In this document: positions 51,997 through 62,310 of the stretch, piece by piece
Layout: the number at the start of each line of letters is the position of its first letter
Position numbering within the stretch: the first letter of the stretch is position 1
Source: Stutzerimonas zhaodongensis
GTDB lineage: Bacteria > Pseudomonadota > Gammaproteobacteria > Pseudomonadales > Pseudomonadaceae
Assembly: GCF_003696365.1 (NCBI RefSeq)
Contig: NZ_RFFM01000007.1
Coordinates: forward strand, 101,350-165,349
DNA length: 64,000 nucleotides
Reading direction: 5' to 3'
Position numbers and translations under genes: made by a program
Notes under the pieces: generated by a model
The model's database searches: none
Seen by the model: only the letters and a program-made list of their open reading frames with translations
Told to the model about the DNA's origin: nothing

Positions 51997-53559
51997 TTAA
52001 AGCCCCGGAAGGCGTTGCCGAATTGCACTGACCAAGGCGTCAAGACTGTCTGCGTCAGGTGTGTCGATCTGCCGGTTGAGCAACTGCTCGCTGTCGCTAA
52101 GGGGCTCACGCGATTGTTGCTGTGCCCTGACCACATCCATGGTCGCGTCGGACGGATCGCTGCCAGTGGCTTGGCGTTGGGCTAACCACTGCTCGATCAC
52201 CGCTTCAGGCGCCTCACAGCTGAGAATGATGAAGGGAACGCCGGTCGCTTCAGCGACTTGCCACGCCGCCTGTCGGTAGTGTTGCTTGAGGTAGGTTGCG
52301 TCGATCACTACCGAGAAACCAGCACCGAGCGCGGACTCGGCGAGAGCATGCAATCGTTGATAGGTGGCATCGCCCGCTGTAGCGCTGTAGATGCCAGCGC
52401 TCACTTCGCTTGTGAGCGCATCGGGTTGCTCGCCATGCAGCCGCTTACGCTCCACGTCCGAGCGAATGCGAATTGCGCCCAGTGCTTCCACAAGACGTAC
52501 GGCAACCTGGCTCTTGCCGACGGCCGAGACGCCATGAGTGATCGCAAGGAAGCGCGAAGGGATGGCACTGTAGCTTTCGGCCAGGTTTGCATAGCTGCGG
52601 TATTGGCGAAGGATGACCCGTCGCTGCACGGCATCTTCTTCCTGATGCAGTCGAAACAGGCTGACCTTGGCGCGGACTATTGCCCGATACGCCTTGTAGA
52701 GATTGAGCAGTTGAAGCGAGGAGTAGTCGCCAGTGCGCTCCAACCAGCCATTGATGAAGCGTCGGGCCTGACATTTCAGGCCGCGATCTTCCAGATCCAT
52801 CACGAGGAATGCAGCATCGGACGCGATATCGATCAGGCGGAAGGGTTCGTTGAATTCGATGCAATCGAACAACACCACCTTGTCTTCAATAATGGTGGCA
52901 TTACCCAGGTGCAGGTCGCCATGGCATTCGCGGATGAATCCTTGCTGGCTGCGCTGCTCGAGCACCGGCTGCAAACGGGCAATGCTGGTTTCGGTCCATT
53001 CGATCAAAGCGTCGAGTTGCTGCAGGTCAGCTTGCTCGGTTAGCAAAGGTTGGATCTGTTCAAAATTCTGCCGCATCGGCGCGACGATCGCCTCCGCGCT
53101 ATTCAACGCGTGACCAGCGGCGACCTGCGGAATGCTCAGGTGAAATGACGCAATCTGTTCCGCAAGGGCATCAATATGGGCATCTGTCAGTTCGCCGCGC
53201 GCCTGTACTTCAGCCATCAGCTGCGTCTGGGGGAACTCGCGCATCTGCAGCAGGAACTCGATCGCCTCGCCCTGACCGCCAATTTGGGGTGCTTCGAGGC
53301 TGCCGGTTACCGGTAAGACCCGAAGGTACAAGTCCGGCGCCATACGCTGATTCAGGCGCAGCTCCTCCTCGCAGAAATGCTTCCGAGCGGCCAGGTCAGT
53401 GAAGTCGAGAAAGCCAAAGTTGACAGGCTTTTTCATTTTGTACGCGTAGGTTCCGGTGAGTATGACCCAGGAGATATGAGTTTCGATGATCCTGAAACCT
53501 TCGACCGGGTGGGGGTAGAGAGCAGGGTTCTGCAACGCAGCGATCAGTTCTTGGCTCAC
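51997..53559 (-). CDS. Bifunctional APH-like phosphotransferase and P-loop NTPase protein
   Basis: The 520-residue protein joins two domains. Residues 1-320 form an aminoglycoside-phosphotransferase-like fold with C-H-G-D-L-H-L-G-N (catalytic loop) and LFDCIEFNEPFR. Residues 335-520 form an adenylate-kinase-like fold with G-V-S-A-V-G-K-S (P-loop) and VVIDATYLKQ. Homologues are widespread beside mrcB in pseudomonads (PA4701 region, from memory). The start is probably GTG 53559, six bases after AAGGA; the ATG at 53565 abuts that site. Substrate is unknown and antibiotic resistance should not be inferred. Confidence 0.85.
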   Translation of the reverse strand: MSQELIAALQNPALYPHPVEGFRIIETHISWVILTGTYAYKMKKPVNFGFLDFTDLAARKHFCEEELRLNQRMAPDLYLRVLPVTGSLEAPQIGGQGEAIEFLLQMREFPQTQLMAEVQARGELTDAHIDALAEQIASFHLSIPQVAAGHALNSAEAIVAPMRQNFEQIQPLLTEQADLQQLDALIEWTETSIARLQPVLEQRSQQGFIRECHGDLHLGNATIIEDKVVLFDCIEFNEPFRLIDIASDAAFLVMDLEDRGLKCQARRFINGWLERTGDYSSLQLLNLYKAYRAIVRAKVSLFRLHQEEDAVQRRVILRQYRSYANLAESYSAIPSRFLAITHGVSAVGKSQVAVRLVEALGAIRIRSDVERKRLHGEQPDALTSEVSAGIYSATAGDATYQRLHALAESALGAGFSVVIDATYLKQHYRQAAWQVAEATGVPFIILSCEAPEAVIEQWLAQRQATGSDPSDATMDVVRAQQQSREPLSDSEQLLNRQIDTPDADSLDALVSAIRQRLPGL

Positions 53560-53715
53560 GTTCATTCCTTGTGAATTCAATGGGCGTGGCGTGTGAGCAC
53601 TTCGGGAAACAGTTCACACAGTCAGAAAACGCACCATTATGTCCATCCGGGGTTGGCCTGCAAACCGCCAAGAGGCCGTCTTCTGCGCAAATCAAAGTGC
53701 GTATAATGCGCCGCC

Positions 53716-56028
53716 ATGACTAAATCACGCTCCCCTCGCCCCCGCTCTAAACGCCGTTCCGGAGGCTCTCGTCCCTGGTTGGGCTGGGCTGTCAAACTCT
53801 CCATTGTCGCGCTGGTGCTTGTTGCCGGTGTGGCGGTTTATCTCGACGCTCTGGTGCAGGAAAAATTTTCCGGAAAGCGCTGGACCATCCCCGCTACCGT
53901 TTATGCGCGCCCGCTTGAGTTATTCACTGGGCAAAAACTCGCGAAGGACGATTTCCTGACTGAGCTCGATGCGCTCGGGTATCGCCGGGAAAAAAGCGTG
54001 AGCGGCCCGGGTAGCATGTCCGTTGGCGCTAACGCGGTGGAAATGCACACGCGGGGTTTCCGCTTTTATGAAGGCGCGGAAGAGTCGCAGCGTATCCGAG
54101 TGCGATTTTCTGGCGACTTCGTTGCCGGTTTGACCCGGGCAAATGGGGAGGAGCTCCCGGTCGCGCGCCTTGAGCCTGTAACCATCGGTGGACTTTACCC
54201 GGCTCACAACGAAGATCGCATTCTGATCAAGTTAGATCAGGCTCCGCCGTATCTGGTCGAAACGCTGGTCGCTGTCGAGGATCGGGAGTTCTTCGACCAT
54301 TTCGGAGTGTCGCCAAAATCCATTGCGCGTGCTGTCTGGGTCAACCTGACTGCGGGCGAGGTAAGGCAAGGCGGAAGCACCTTGACCCAGCAGCTGGTCA
54401 AGAATTTCTACCTGACCAACGAGCGCAGCCTTAACCGCAAGGCTACTGAAGCGATGATGGCGGTCCTGCTGGAGCTGCACTACGACAAGAATGAAATCCT
54501 CGAGGCCTATCTCAATGAGGTGTTTCTGGGGCAGGACGGCCGTCGGGCGATTCATGGTTTCGGATTGGCCAGTCAGTATTTCTTTGGCCGTCCGCTCGTG
54601 GAGCTTGATGTGCAACACGTTGCGCTGCTGGTGGGCATGGTGAAGGGCCCCACCTACTACAATCCTCGGCGTAATCCTGAACGGGCGTTGGAGCGTCGTA
54701 ATCTTGTGCTGGATCTCTTGGCCGAGCAGCAGGTCCTGACCGCTGACGAAGCCGATGCGGCTAAAAAGACTCCGCTCGGGGTCACGCCTCGGGGTAGTCT
54801 CGCCGACAGCTCGTATCCTGCGTTTCTCGACCTCGTCAAACGGCAGCTTCGCGAAGAATACCGTGACGAAGATCTGACCGAGGAAGGCCTTCGCGTTTTT
54901 ACCAGTTTCGATCCCATACTGCAGCGCAAAGCCGAGACAGCCATGACCGAGACGTTGAAGCGCCTCGGCAAGGCGGCGGAGGGCGTGGAAGGCGCCATGC
55001 TGGTCACAAACCCCGAGACCGGAGAGTTGCAGGCTATGCTCGGTAGTCGTCAGCCAGGGTTTGCGGGGTTCAATCGTGCGTTGGATGCCTCGCGACCTAT
55101 CGGCTCGCTAATCAAACCAGCTATCTACTTGGCCGCGCTTGAGAAGCCCAGTCAGTACACCCTGACAAGTCTCCTGGAAGACGAGCCATTCTCGGTCAAA
55201 GGCGCGGATGGTCAGGTGTGGAGGCCGCATAATTACGGGCGTACAGCTCACGGTACCGTGTACCTCTATCAGGCACTGGCCAACTCCTACAACCTTTCCA
55301 CGGCGCGCTTGGGCCTCGATCTCGGCGTTCCTCACGTTTTGAAGACACTTGAACGGCTGGGGGCATCGCCACAGTGGCCGGCGTACCCATCGATGCTGCT
55401 CGGGGCCGGCGGTTTGCGACCAATCGAGGTGGCAGGGATGTACCAGACCCTGGCCAATGGCGGGTTCAATACGCCGCTACGTGGTATCCGCAGCGTCGTT
55501 GCGGCAGATGGTGAGCCGCTCAGTCGTTATCCGTTCAAGATCGAGCAACGTTTCGATGGTGGCGCAATCTACCTGACACAGTACGCTATGCAGCGTGCGA
55601 TGCTCGAAGGCACCGGGCGCTCGGCCTACAATTACTTGCCGAAATCATTAGCCTTGGCTGGCAAGACCGGAACCACTAATGACTCGCGCGACAGCTGGTT
55701 TGCAGGCTTCAGTCAGGACTTGCTCGCGGTGGTCTGGTTGGGGCGTGATGACAACGGAAAGACCTCGCTAACGGGGGCGACCGGTGCTCTGCAAGTTTGG
55801 GGCGATTTCATGCGTCGCGCCGATCCGCTACCGCTGCAGTCGACATTGCCAGAGAACGTCGAGATGGCGTGGATCGACTCGCAGACCGGGCAGGGGACGT
55901 CTGATAACTGTCCAAACGCAGTGCAGATCCCCTACATTCGCGGCAGTGAACCTGCACTTGGTCCGGGCTGCGGTATTCAGGCCCCGGCGGAGTCAGTGAT
56001 GGATTGGGTTCGTGGCTGGCTGCCTTGA
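53716..56028 (+). CDS. mrcB: Class A penicillin-binding protein 1b
   Basis: The 770-residue bifunctional enzyme polymerises and crosslinks peptidoglycan. A basic cytoplasmic tail and one span (about residues 26-46) precede the UvrB-like regulatory domain. The glycosyltransferase domain has E-D-R-E-F-F-D-H-F with catalytic Glu188 and GGSTLTQQLVKNFYLTNERS. The transpeptidase has S-L-I-K (Ser464), S-Y-N and K-T-G-T-T-N (Lys650). TATAAT lies only nine bases before the ATG with no ribosome binding site visible, so a leaderless message is possible. It diverges from the APH/P-loop gene. Confidence 0.96.
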   Translation: MTKSRSPRPRSKRRSGGSRPWLGWAVKLSIVALVLVAGVAVYLDALVQEKFSGKRWTIPATVYARPLELFTGQKLAKDDFLTELDALGYRREKSVSGPGSMSVGANAVEMHTRGFRFYEGAEESQRIRVRFSGDFVAGLTRANGEELPVARLEPVTIGGLYPAHNEDRILIKLDQAPPYLVETLVAVEDREFFDHFGVSPKSIARAVWVNLTAGEVRQGGSTLTQQLVKNFYLTNERSLNRKATEAMMAVLLELHYDKNEILEAYLNEVFLGQDGRRAIHGFGLASQYFFGRPLVELDVQHVALLVGMVKGPTYYNPRRNPERALERRNLVLDLLAEQQVLTADEADAAKKTPLGVTPRGSLADSSYPAFLDLVKRQLREEYRDEDLTEEGLRVFTSFDPILQRKAETAMTETLKRLGKAAEGVEGAMLVTNPETGELQAMLGSRQPGFAGFNRALDASRPIGSLIKPAIYLAALEKPSQYTLTSLLEDEPFSVKGADGQVWRPHNYGRTAHGTVYLYQALANSYNLSTARLGLDLGVPHVLKTLERLGASPQWPAYPSMLLGAGGLRPIEVAGMYQTLANGGFNTPLRGIRSVVAADGEPLSRYPFKIEQRFDGGAIYLTQYAMQRAMLEGTGRSAYNYLPKSLALAGKTGTTNDSRDSWFAGFSQDLLAVVWLGRDDNGKTSLTGATGALQVWGDFMRRADPLPLQSTLPENVEMAWIDSQTGQGTSDNCPNAVQIPYIRGSEPALGPGCGIQAPAESVMDWVRGWLP

Positions 56029-56066
56029 TTGCGCCAGTTGAATGAGATTTCTATGAGGTTCAAGCA

Positions 56067-56789
56067 GTGAGAAAGCAATGGATGATCGTGCTGGCGACAG
56101 CAGTGCTGGTGCAGGGCTGTGCTACGGTCAAGCGCGGCGCGATTCCAGTCGTAGATTCGGGTGCCCCCGTCTCTGAAGAGGTCTCATCGCGGCAACCCTC
56201 ACGTTCGGCTGGCACGCCAACAGTCCCGGTGCAGCCCTCGTCTGAAGACTCGGGTGTGATGGTGATGGTGCCACAGCAGCGCTCCGAGCCGTTGCAGACG
56301 TTTGCTGCGCCTGACGCCGGTTTCAGCGGCTCGCCCATGCCGGCGCCTGAAGCCCGCGAACAATGGAGCGCTCCAACTCCAACTCCAGGTCCAGCTCCAG
56401 CTCCTCGCCAGCCGATGCCAAGCGGTATCCCGTCAAACTCAGGAACGTTATCTGCCGACGAGCGGCTTGACGGTCCGGTTCTCGCGTTGTTGACGACAGC
56501 TCAACAACAGCAGGGTGGCGGGGACCTCAATGGAGCGGCGTCGAGCCTGGAGCGTGCCCAGCGTATAGCACCCCGCGAGCCTCAGGTGCTGTACCGCCTC
56601 GCTCAGGTGCGTCTTGCTCAGGGTGATGCGGTGCAGGCTGAGCAGTTATCCCGGCGAGGGCTGAGCTACGCCGGAGATCGGCCGGCATTGCAGGCGAGCT
56701 TGTGGGAGTTGATTGCCCAAGCGCGTGAACGTCAGGGCAACGCAGCAGGAGCGGCGCAAGCACGTGAGCGAGCAAAGGTCGCATTGTGA
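56067..56789 (+). CDS. TPR-containing lipoprotein
   Basis: The 240-residue protein has a lipoprotein signal with V-Q-G-C at Cys18, a proline-, serine- and alanine-rich linker (about residues 40-130, including a short PTPTPGPAPAP repeat run encoded by a degenerate 6-bp repeat near 56370) and a C-terminal TPR pair (residues 150-235). GTG is the start, nine bases after GAGG. It lies 38 bp after mrcB and overlaps the next gene, so it may work with PBP1b in the outer membrane, much as LpoB-like activators do; that is inference. Confidence 0.8.
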   Translation: MRKQWMIVLATAVLVQGCATVKRGAIPVVDSGAPVSEEVSSRQPSRSAGTPTVPVQPSSEDSGVMVMVPQQRSEPLQTFAAPDAGFSGSPMPAPEAREQWSAPTPTPGPAPAPRQPMPSGIPSNSGTLSADERLDGPVLALLTTAQQQQGGGDLNGAASSLERAQRIAPREPQVLYRLAQVRLAQGDAVQAEQLSRRGLSYAGDRPALQASLWELIAQARERQGNAAGAAQARERAKVAL

Positions 56790-57121
56790 TGGACTATCGG
56801 ACTTCAGCGCTGGCTGATCAGCTGTTGTTGATAGAGCGCGAGCTTCGGGTCCAGGGCTTTTGGGCCGCATCACCGCCGGAAGCTCGTTTGTTGGCCAGTC
56901 AGGAGCCTTTCTGCGTAGACACCTTGGCATTCGAAGAATGGCTTCAGTGGATATTTCTACCCAGGATGAAGCTCATTCTCGAGCGTGATGAGGCGCTACC
57001 TACGGTGTCTGGAATATTGGCGATGGCTGAGATGGTCTATCAGGGCAGGCTGGGGCAGATGTCCGGCCTGCTAAAGGCACTCAGGGCCTTTGATGAATTG
57101 ATCATTGGTAGCAACAGTTGA
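56789..57121 (+). CDS. YqcC family protein
   Basis: The 110-residue helical protein matches YqcC (DUF446): ADQLLLIERELRVQGFWA, the P-F-C-V-D-T-L-A-F-E-E-W-L-Q-W-I-F-L-P-R-M motif (residues 43-63) and I-L-E-R-D-E-A-L-P. In E. coli yqcC neighbours the pseudouridine synthase truC; here it follows the TPR lipoprotein with a one-base overlap. The start is ATG 56789 or the GTG one codon earlier. Function is unknown. Confidence 0.88.
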   Translation: MDYRTSALADQLLLIERELRVQGFWAASPPEARLLASQEPFCVDTLAFEEWLQWIFLPRMKLILERDEALPTVSGILAMAEMVYQGRLGQMSGLLKALRAFDELIIGSNS

Positions 57122-57153
57122 TTGCAGTCGGGCGGTCCTGTAACCAGTTCGCC

Positions 57154-57585
57154 TCAGTTGCAAGTGTCACCGATCTTCTTCTGGGTATCGCTGATTCGCT
57201 CCTGACGTTCTTCTTCATTGAGTCGTCGCATTTCCCCGTCTTCTTCCACGCGCACTCGGGGATTGTTTTGCAGTTGTGCCAGGTTGGTGCGTAGAGTGGT
57301 GCAGTAACGCTGGCGCTCAGCTTCCTGCTCCGCCACCTGTTTCTTTACCTTCTGGTCGATTGCGCGCTGTTCGGTATCACCGGTGGTTGCTGGTTCGACC
57401 TGTGCTGCCTCTAGTGGCTTAGGTGGCGGGGTCGCTGTGTTGAGCGCTTGGGCAGCTTGGCCCTGCGGGGGCTGCGCGCCGAAGTGCGTTACACCCTGAG
57501 CATCCACCCATTTATATACCTGGCCAGCCATGACGGCGCTGCTCAGTGCAAGCAATAAGCTGCCTGCGATAATCGTCAAACGCAT
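57154..57585 (-). CDS. DUF4124 domain exported protein
   Basis: The 143-residue protein has a signal peptide (cleavage after S-A-V-M-A), the DUF4124 motif V-Y-K-W-V-D-A-Q-G-V-T-H-F-G (residues 23-36), a proline-rich linker and a C-terminal charged coiled coil with E-E-R-Q-E-R-I. It converges with the YqcC gene, 32 bp between stops. DUF4124 proteins are frequent, poorly understood periplasmic proteins of pseudomonads. Confidence 0.85.
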   Translation of the reverse strand: MRLTIIAGSLLLALSSAVMAGQVYKWVDAQGVTHFGAQPPQGQAAQALNTATPPPKPLEAAQVEPATTGDTEQRAIDQKVKKQVAEQEAERQRYCTTLRTNLAQLQNNPRVRVEEDGEMRRLNEEERQERISDTQKKIGDTCN

Positions 57586-57986
57586 GCTAATCCCTTCTAT
57601 GGGTGCAGAACCAAGTCGGTACTATACGCAAAAGGCAGGGGAGACCATTCTGCGCTAGATCACAGCTCAACGAGGCCGGATGTGTTCGCTGGGCTTGACT
57701 TGGTTGTGTCTAATCCGAACAATTCCATGCTTGCTGTTCTGAGAAGCCGCCGCAAGCGCGCTTCTCGATCATTCATGAGGTGCACACCCGCGCCGACTTG
57801 CAACACCCGCAACGCGTTACCTCGCGCTGGGAGGGGCGCCCCGCAACACTTTGGGGCTTTCCTAATACTTGCTTTGACAGAGCTGACGTAGTCGGCGACC
57901 ACCGTCGCTCATGCGCTGCTTGGCAGTAAACCTATTTCTGGCCGGTCCAACGCGGGGCGGCTACTGGCGTTCTAGAGGTGATCAAC
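57586..57986 (+). other. ilvI upstream region, about 400 bp, with possible leader peptide
   Basis: No standard gene is seen. A short frame at 57775-57891 ends G-A-F-L-I-L-A-L-T-E-L-T, rich in leucine and isoleucine and using codons (CTA, ATA) uncommon in the rest of the window, followed by GCGAC-CACC-GTCGC. A hairpin GAGAAGC/GCTTCTC lies at 57741-57766. No clear sigma-70 promoter pair was found; TTGACA occurs at 57874 without a -10. Confidence 0.35.
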
Positions 57987-59711
57987 GTGGAACTTTTATC
58001 CGGCGCTGAAATGGTCGTCCGCTTTTTGCGTGACGAGGGCGTTAAGTACATCTACGGCTACCCTGGTGGAGCCCTGCTGCATATCTATGATGCGCTGTTC
58101 AAGGAGAAGGAAGTTACGCACATCCTTGTCCGTCATGAGCAGGCTGCGACCCATATGGCTGACGGTTACGCTCGCGCCACCGGCAAGGCTGGTGTGGTGC
58201 TGGTGACTTCTGGCCCAGGAGCAACCAACGCGATCACCGGTATTGCAACCGCTTACATGGACTCGATCCCCATGGTGGTGATCTCCGGGCAGGTTGCCAG
58301 CAACATGGTCGGTACGGATGCCTTTCAGGAAACCGACATGATCGGTATTTCCCGTCCTATCGTTAAGCACAGCTTCATGATCAAGCATCCTTCGGAAATT
58401 CCCGATGTGATGAAGAAAGCGTTCTATCTGGCTCAGTCCGGTCGTCCCGGCCCGGTTGTCGTGGACATACCAAAGGACATGACCAATCCCGCAGAGAAGT
58501 TCGAATACGTCTACCCCAAGAAAGCCAAGCTGCGCTCGTACAGTCCAGCTGTTCGCGGCCATTCCGGGCAGATACGCAAGGCAGCCGAACTGTTGCTGGC
58601 CGCCAAGCGGCCGATCATCTACGCAGGCGGTGGCGTGATCATGGGCGGAGCATCAGCGCAGCTCACCGAGCTGGCGAAGATGCTCAACCTGCCTGTGACG
58701 AATACGCTAATGGGGCTTGGCTGCTATCCCGGAAGTGATCGTCAGTTCGTCGGCATGCTGGGTATGCACGGCAGTTACACGGCCAACTTGGCCATGCACC
58801 ATTCCGACGTGATCCTGGCTGTGGGGGCGCGCTTCGATGATCGGGTGATCAATGGCGCTACCAAGTTCTGCCCTAACGCCAAGATCATTCATATTGATAT
58901 CGATCCGGCCTCGATATCCAAGACGATCAAGGCGGACATACCGATCGTTGGTCCGGTCGATAGCGTACTTACCGAGATGGTGGCTATCGTCAAGGAAATT
59001 GGCCAAGCACCGAACGCTGAAACGGTCGCCAGCTGGTGGAAGCAGATCGAAGAATGGCGGGGCAGTCGTGGGTTATTCCCATACGACAAGGGCGACGGCA
59101 CGATCATCAAGCCGCAGGCCGTCATCGAAACACTGTGCGAAGTGACGAGGGGCGATGCGTACGTGGCCTCTGACGTTGGCCAGCATCAGATGTTCGCCTG
59201 TCAGTACTACAAATTCGACAAGCCCAACCGTTGGCTCAACTCTGGCGGGCTGGGCACCATGGGTTTCGGCTTCCCCGCTGCCATGGGCGCCAAGCTGAAC
59301 TTCCCGGACGCTGATGTCGCCTGCGTTACCGGCGAAGGCAGCATCCAGATGAATATTCAGGAGCTATCGACCTGCCTGCAGTACGACCTGCCAGTTAAGA
59401 TCATCAATCTCAACAACGGCGCACTTGGCATGGTCCGCCAGTGGCAAGACATGCAGTACAGCAGCCGTTATTCGCACTCCTACATGGAGTCGCTGCCGGA
59501 CTTCGTCAAGTTGGTCGAGGCGTACGGACATGTCGGTATGCGCATCACTGACTTGAAGGACCTGAAGCCAAAAATGGAAGAGGCCTTCGCGCTGAAGGAT
59601 CGTCTGGTATTCATGGACATTGCTGTCGACACCAGCGAGCACGTCTATCCGATGCAAATCAAAGACGGCGCGATGCGCGACATGTGGCTCAGCAAGACGG
59701 AGCGGACCTGA
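57987..59711 (+). CDS. ilvI: Acetolactate synthase large subunit
   Basis: The 574-residue thiamine diphosphate enzyme makes acetolactate or acetohydroxybutyrate for branched-chain amino acids. It shows [12 protein letters not shown] with the catalytic glutamate region ([20 protein letters not shown]), T-S-G-P-G-A-T-N, and the C-terminal diphosphate and magnesium motif starting G-E-G-S-I-Q-M-N. I start at GTG 57987, six bases after GAGGTG, giving the same length as E. coli IlvI; an earlier GTG at 57978 is inside that site. The small subunit follows after two bases. Confidence 0.96.
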   Translation: MELLSGAEMVVRFLRDEGVKYIYGYPGGALLHIYDALFKEKEVTHILVRHEQAATHMADGYARATGKAGVVLVTSGPGATNAITGIATAYMDSIPMVVISGQVASNMVGTDAFQETDMIGISRPIVKHSFMIKHPSEIPDVMKKAFYLAQSGRPGPVVVDIPKDMTNPAEKFEYVYPKKAKLRSYSPAVRGHSGQIRKAAELLLAAKRPIIYAGGGVIMGGASAQLTELAKMLNLPVTNTLMGLGCYPGSDRQFVGMLGMHGSYTANLAMHHSDVILAVGARFDDRVINGATKFCPNAKIIHIDIDPASISKTIKADIPIVGPVDSVLTEMVAIVKEIGQAPNAETVASWWKQIEEWRGSRGLFPYDKGDGTIIKPQAVIETLCEVTRGDAYVASDVGQHQMFACQYYKFDKPNRWLNSGGLGTMGFGFPAAMGAKLNFPDADVACVTGEGSIQMNIQELSTCLQYDLPVKIINLNNGALGMVRQWQDMQYSSRYSHSYMESLPDFVKLVEAYGHVGMRITDLKDLKPKMEEAFALKDRLVFMDIAVDTSEHVYPMQIKDGAMRDMWLSKTERT

Positions 59712-59713
59712 TC

Positions 59714-60205
59714 ATGAGACATATCATTTCCCTATTGATGGAAAACGAACCAGGCGCATTGTCTCGTGTGGTCGGGCTGTTCTCGCAGCGCAACTACAAC
59801 ATTGAAAGTCTCACCGTCGCGCCGACCGAGGATCCTACTCTGTCACGGTTGACGCTAACGACCGCTGGACACGAGGAGGTGATCGAGCAGATCACTAAGA
59901 ACCTCAACAAGCTGGTTGAGGTCGTCAAGCTCGTCGACTTGTCGGAGAGCGCGCACATCGAGCGCGAGCTGATGCTGATCAAGGTTAAGGCCACCGGCGC
60001 GCAGCGTGCCGAGGTCAAGCGCACAACCGACATATTCCGCGGGCAGATCGTCGATGTCACGCCCAACGTCTACACCATCCAGCTGGCAGGTACCACTGAC
60101 AAGCTGGACAGCTTCATCCAGGCAGTCGGTACTACATCAATTCTGGAAGTGGTGCGCAGCGGTGTCACGGGTATCTCCCGCGGCGATAAAGTGCTGAGCA
60201 TCTAA
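59714..60205 (+). CDS. ilvH: Acetolactate synthase regulatory small subunit
   Basis: The 163-residue protein activates IlvI and confers valine feedback. An N-terminal ACT domain (MRHIISLLMENEPGALSRVV, then FSQRNYNIESLTVAPTED) is followed by a C-terminal domain with ERELMLIKVKA and the ending ISRGDKVLSI. The ATG begins two bases after the ilvI stop. Confidence 0.97.
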   Translation: MRHIISLLMENEPGALSRVVGLFSQRNYNIESLTVAPTEDPTLSRLTLTTAGHEEVIEQITKNLNKLVEVVKLVDLSESAHIERELMLIKVKATGAQRAEVKRTTDIFRGQIVDVTPNVYTIQLAGTTDKLDSFIQAVGTTSILEVVRSGVTGISRGDKVLSI

Positions 60206-60218
60206 CACGATTTAATGA

Positions 60219-61268
<1,050 letters not shown>

Positions 61269-61283
61269 TAGCTGGTTGATGCT

Positions 61284-61313
61284 GAAAGAACGCGGCTTAG
61301 GCCGCGTTCTTTC
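61284..61313 (+). terminator. Terminator of ilvIHC
   Basis: A 13-bp perfect inverted repeat (61284-61296 with 61301-61313) with loop TTAG carries the T-rich stretch in its own 3' arm. It lies 15 bp after ilvC. Confidence 0.85.
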
Positions 61314-61331
61314 GTTATGGATCCCGCAGTC

Positions 61332-61340
61332 TGTTATAAA
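61332..61340 (+). promoter_or_regulatory. Candidate pssA promoter (extended -10)
   Basis: TGTTATAAA (TGn plus TATAAA) lies 76 bp before pssA, just after the ilvC terminator. No good -35 is seen. Confidence 0.4.
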
Positions 61341-61416
61341 TCGATGCCTGTCGACGGGATGAACGCGCTGCCTCAACCCCTGTCGAAATTATTCAAACCT
61401 GCTGTTGGTGAATTGC

Positions 61417-62250
61417 ATGAATGAGAATCCCGAAGAGCCGAACAAGCCCATCGAGCCAGAAAGTATTCTGCCTATCGACGAACACATCGAAGAAAGCCAG
61501 GACGCCGAAGGTCGTAAAGTTCGGCATCGGGGCATCTACCTGCTCCCGAACCTATTTACGACTGCCAATCTGTTTGCTGGCTTTTTCTGCATAGTCACAG
61601 CCATCAATGGCAATTTCTACGTTGCGGCGGCTACAGTTTTCGTTGCGATGGTGCTCGATAGTCTTGATGGACGTGTGGCGCGGCTCACCAATACGCAAAG
61701 TGCGTTCGGTGCCGAGTATGACTCCCTGTCGGACATGGTTGCCTTTGGCTTGGCTCCTGCTGTCTTGGCTTATCAATGGGCGTTGTCCAGTCTAGGGAAT
61801 GTTGGCTTGACGGTCGCCTTCATTTATGTGGCTTGCGCCGCATTGAGGCTGGCACGGTTCAACACCCAAATCGGTAAGGTCGATAAAAAGTGGTTCATAG
61901 GCTTGGCGAGCCCTGCGGCAGCAGGAGTCGTGGCAGGCTCGGTCTGGGCAGTCTGGGCTTTGGATGAGCCGGGTATACATGGCTACGATCTTCCGCTAGC
62001 CGTGATCATGCTTTTCGCGCTGCTTGTCGCTGCAGCTGGTCTGCTGATGGTCAGCAATATCAAGTACTACAGCTTCAAGGACCTCGATCTGAAAGGCCGG
62101 GTGCCATTTGTGGCGATCCTGGTTGTCGTCCTTGTATTTGCCGTGGTGTTCAGTGACCCACCGCGTATTCTGCTGCTGATCTTTTTAGCGTATGCAGTTT
62201 CGGGTCCGGTCCAGTTCCTGATGCGCCGCCGGAAGCGTGTGGAAAGTTGA
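61417..62250 (+). CDS. pssA: CDP-diacylglycerol-serine O-phosphatidyltransferase
   Basis: The 277-residue membrane enzyme makes phosphatidylserine, precursor of phosphatidylethanolamine. The CDP-alcohol phosphotransferase signature D-x2-D-G-x2-A-R-x8-G-x3-D-x3-D is complete (D-S-L-D-G-R-V-A-R, then G-A-E-Y-D-S-L-S-D). About seven spans follow an acidic N-terminal tail of some 35 residues. It is the membrane (subclass II) type rather than the E. coli PLD-like enzyme. The start at ATG 61417 lacks a clear ribosome site; GTG 61408 is an alternative. Confidence 0.94.
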   Translation: MNENPEEPNKPIEPESILPIDEHIEESQDAEGRKVRHRGIYLLPNLFTTANLFAGFFCIVTAINGNFYVAAATVFVAMVLDSLDGRVARLTNTQSAFGAEYDSLSDMVAFGLAPAVLAYQWALSSLGNVGLTVAFIYVACAALRLARFNTQIGKVDKKWFIGLASPAAAGVVAGSVWAVWALDEPGIHGYDLPLAVIMLFALLVAAAGLLMVSNIKYYSFKDLDLKGRVPFVAILVVVLVFAVVFSDPPRILLLIFLAYAVSGPVQFLMRRRKRVES

Positions 62251-62310
62251 TTTTTGCCTTGAACCGCTGTCTAGTGATTGCTCTCGCCAGCCATGACAGC
62301 GGAGCAGCTC

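Noticed and set aside
51997..53559. Antibiotic resistance gene because of the APH-like domain
   Set aside because: The fusion to a P-loop domain and its conserved chromosomal place beside mrcB point to a housekeeping kinase family.
57660..57902. 80-codon minus-strand frame in the ilvI upstream region
   Set aside because: No ribosome site or family resemblance; it lies opposite the possible leader peptide and could not be supported over it.
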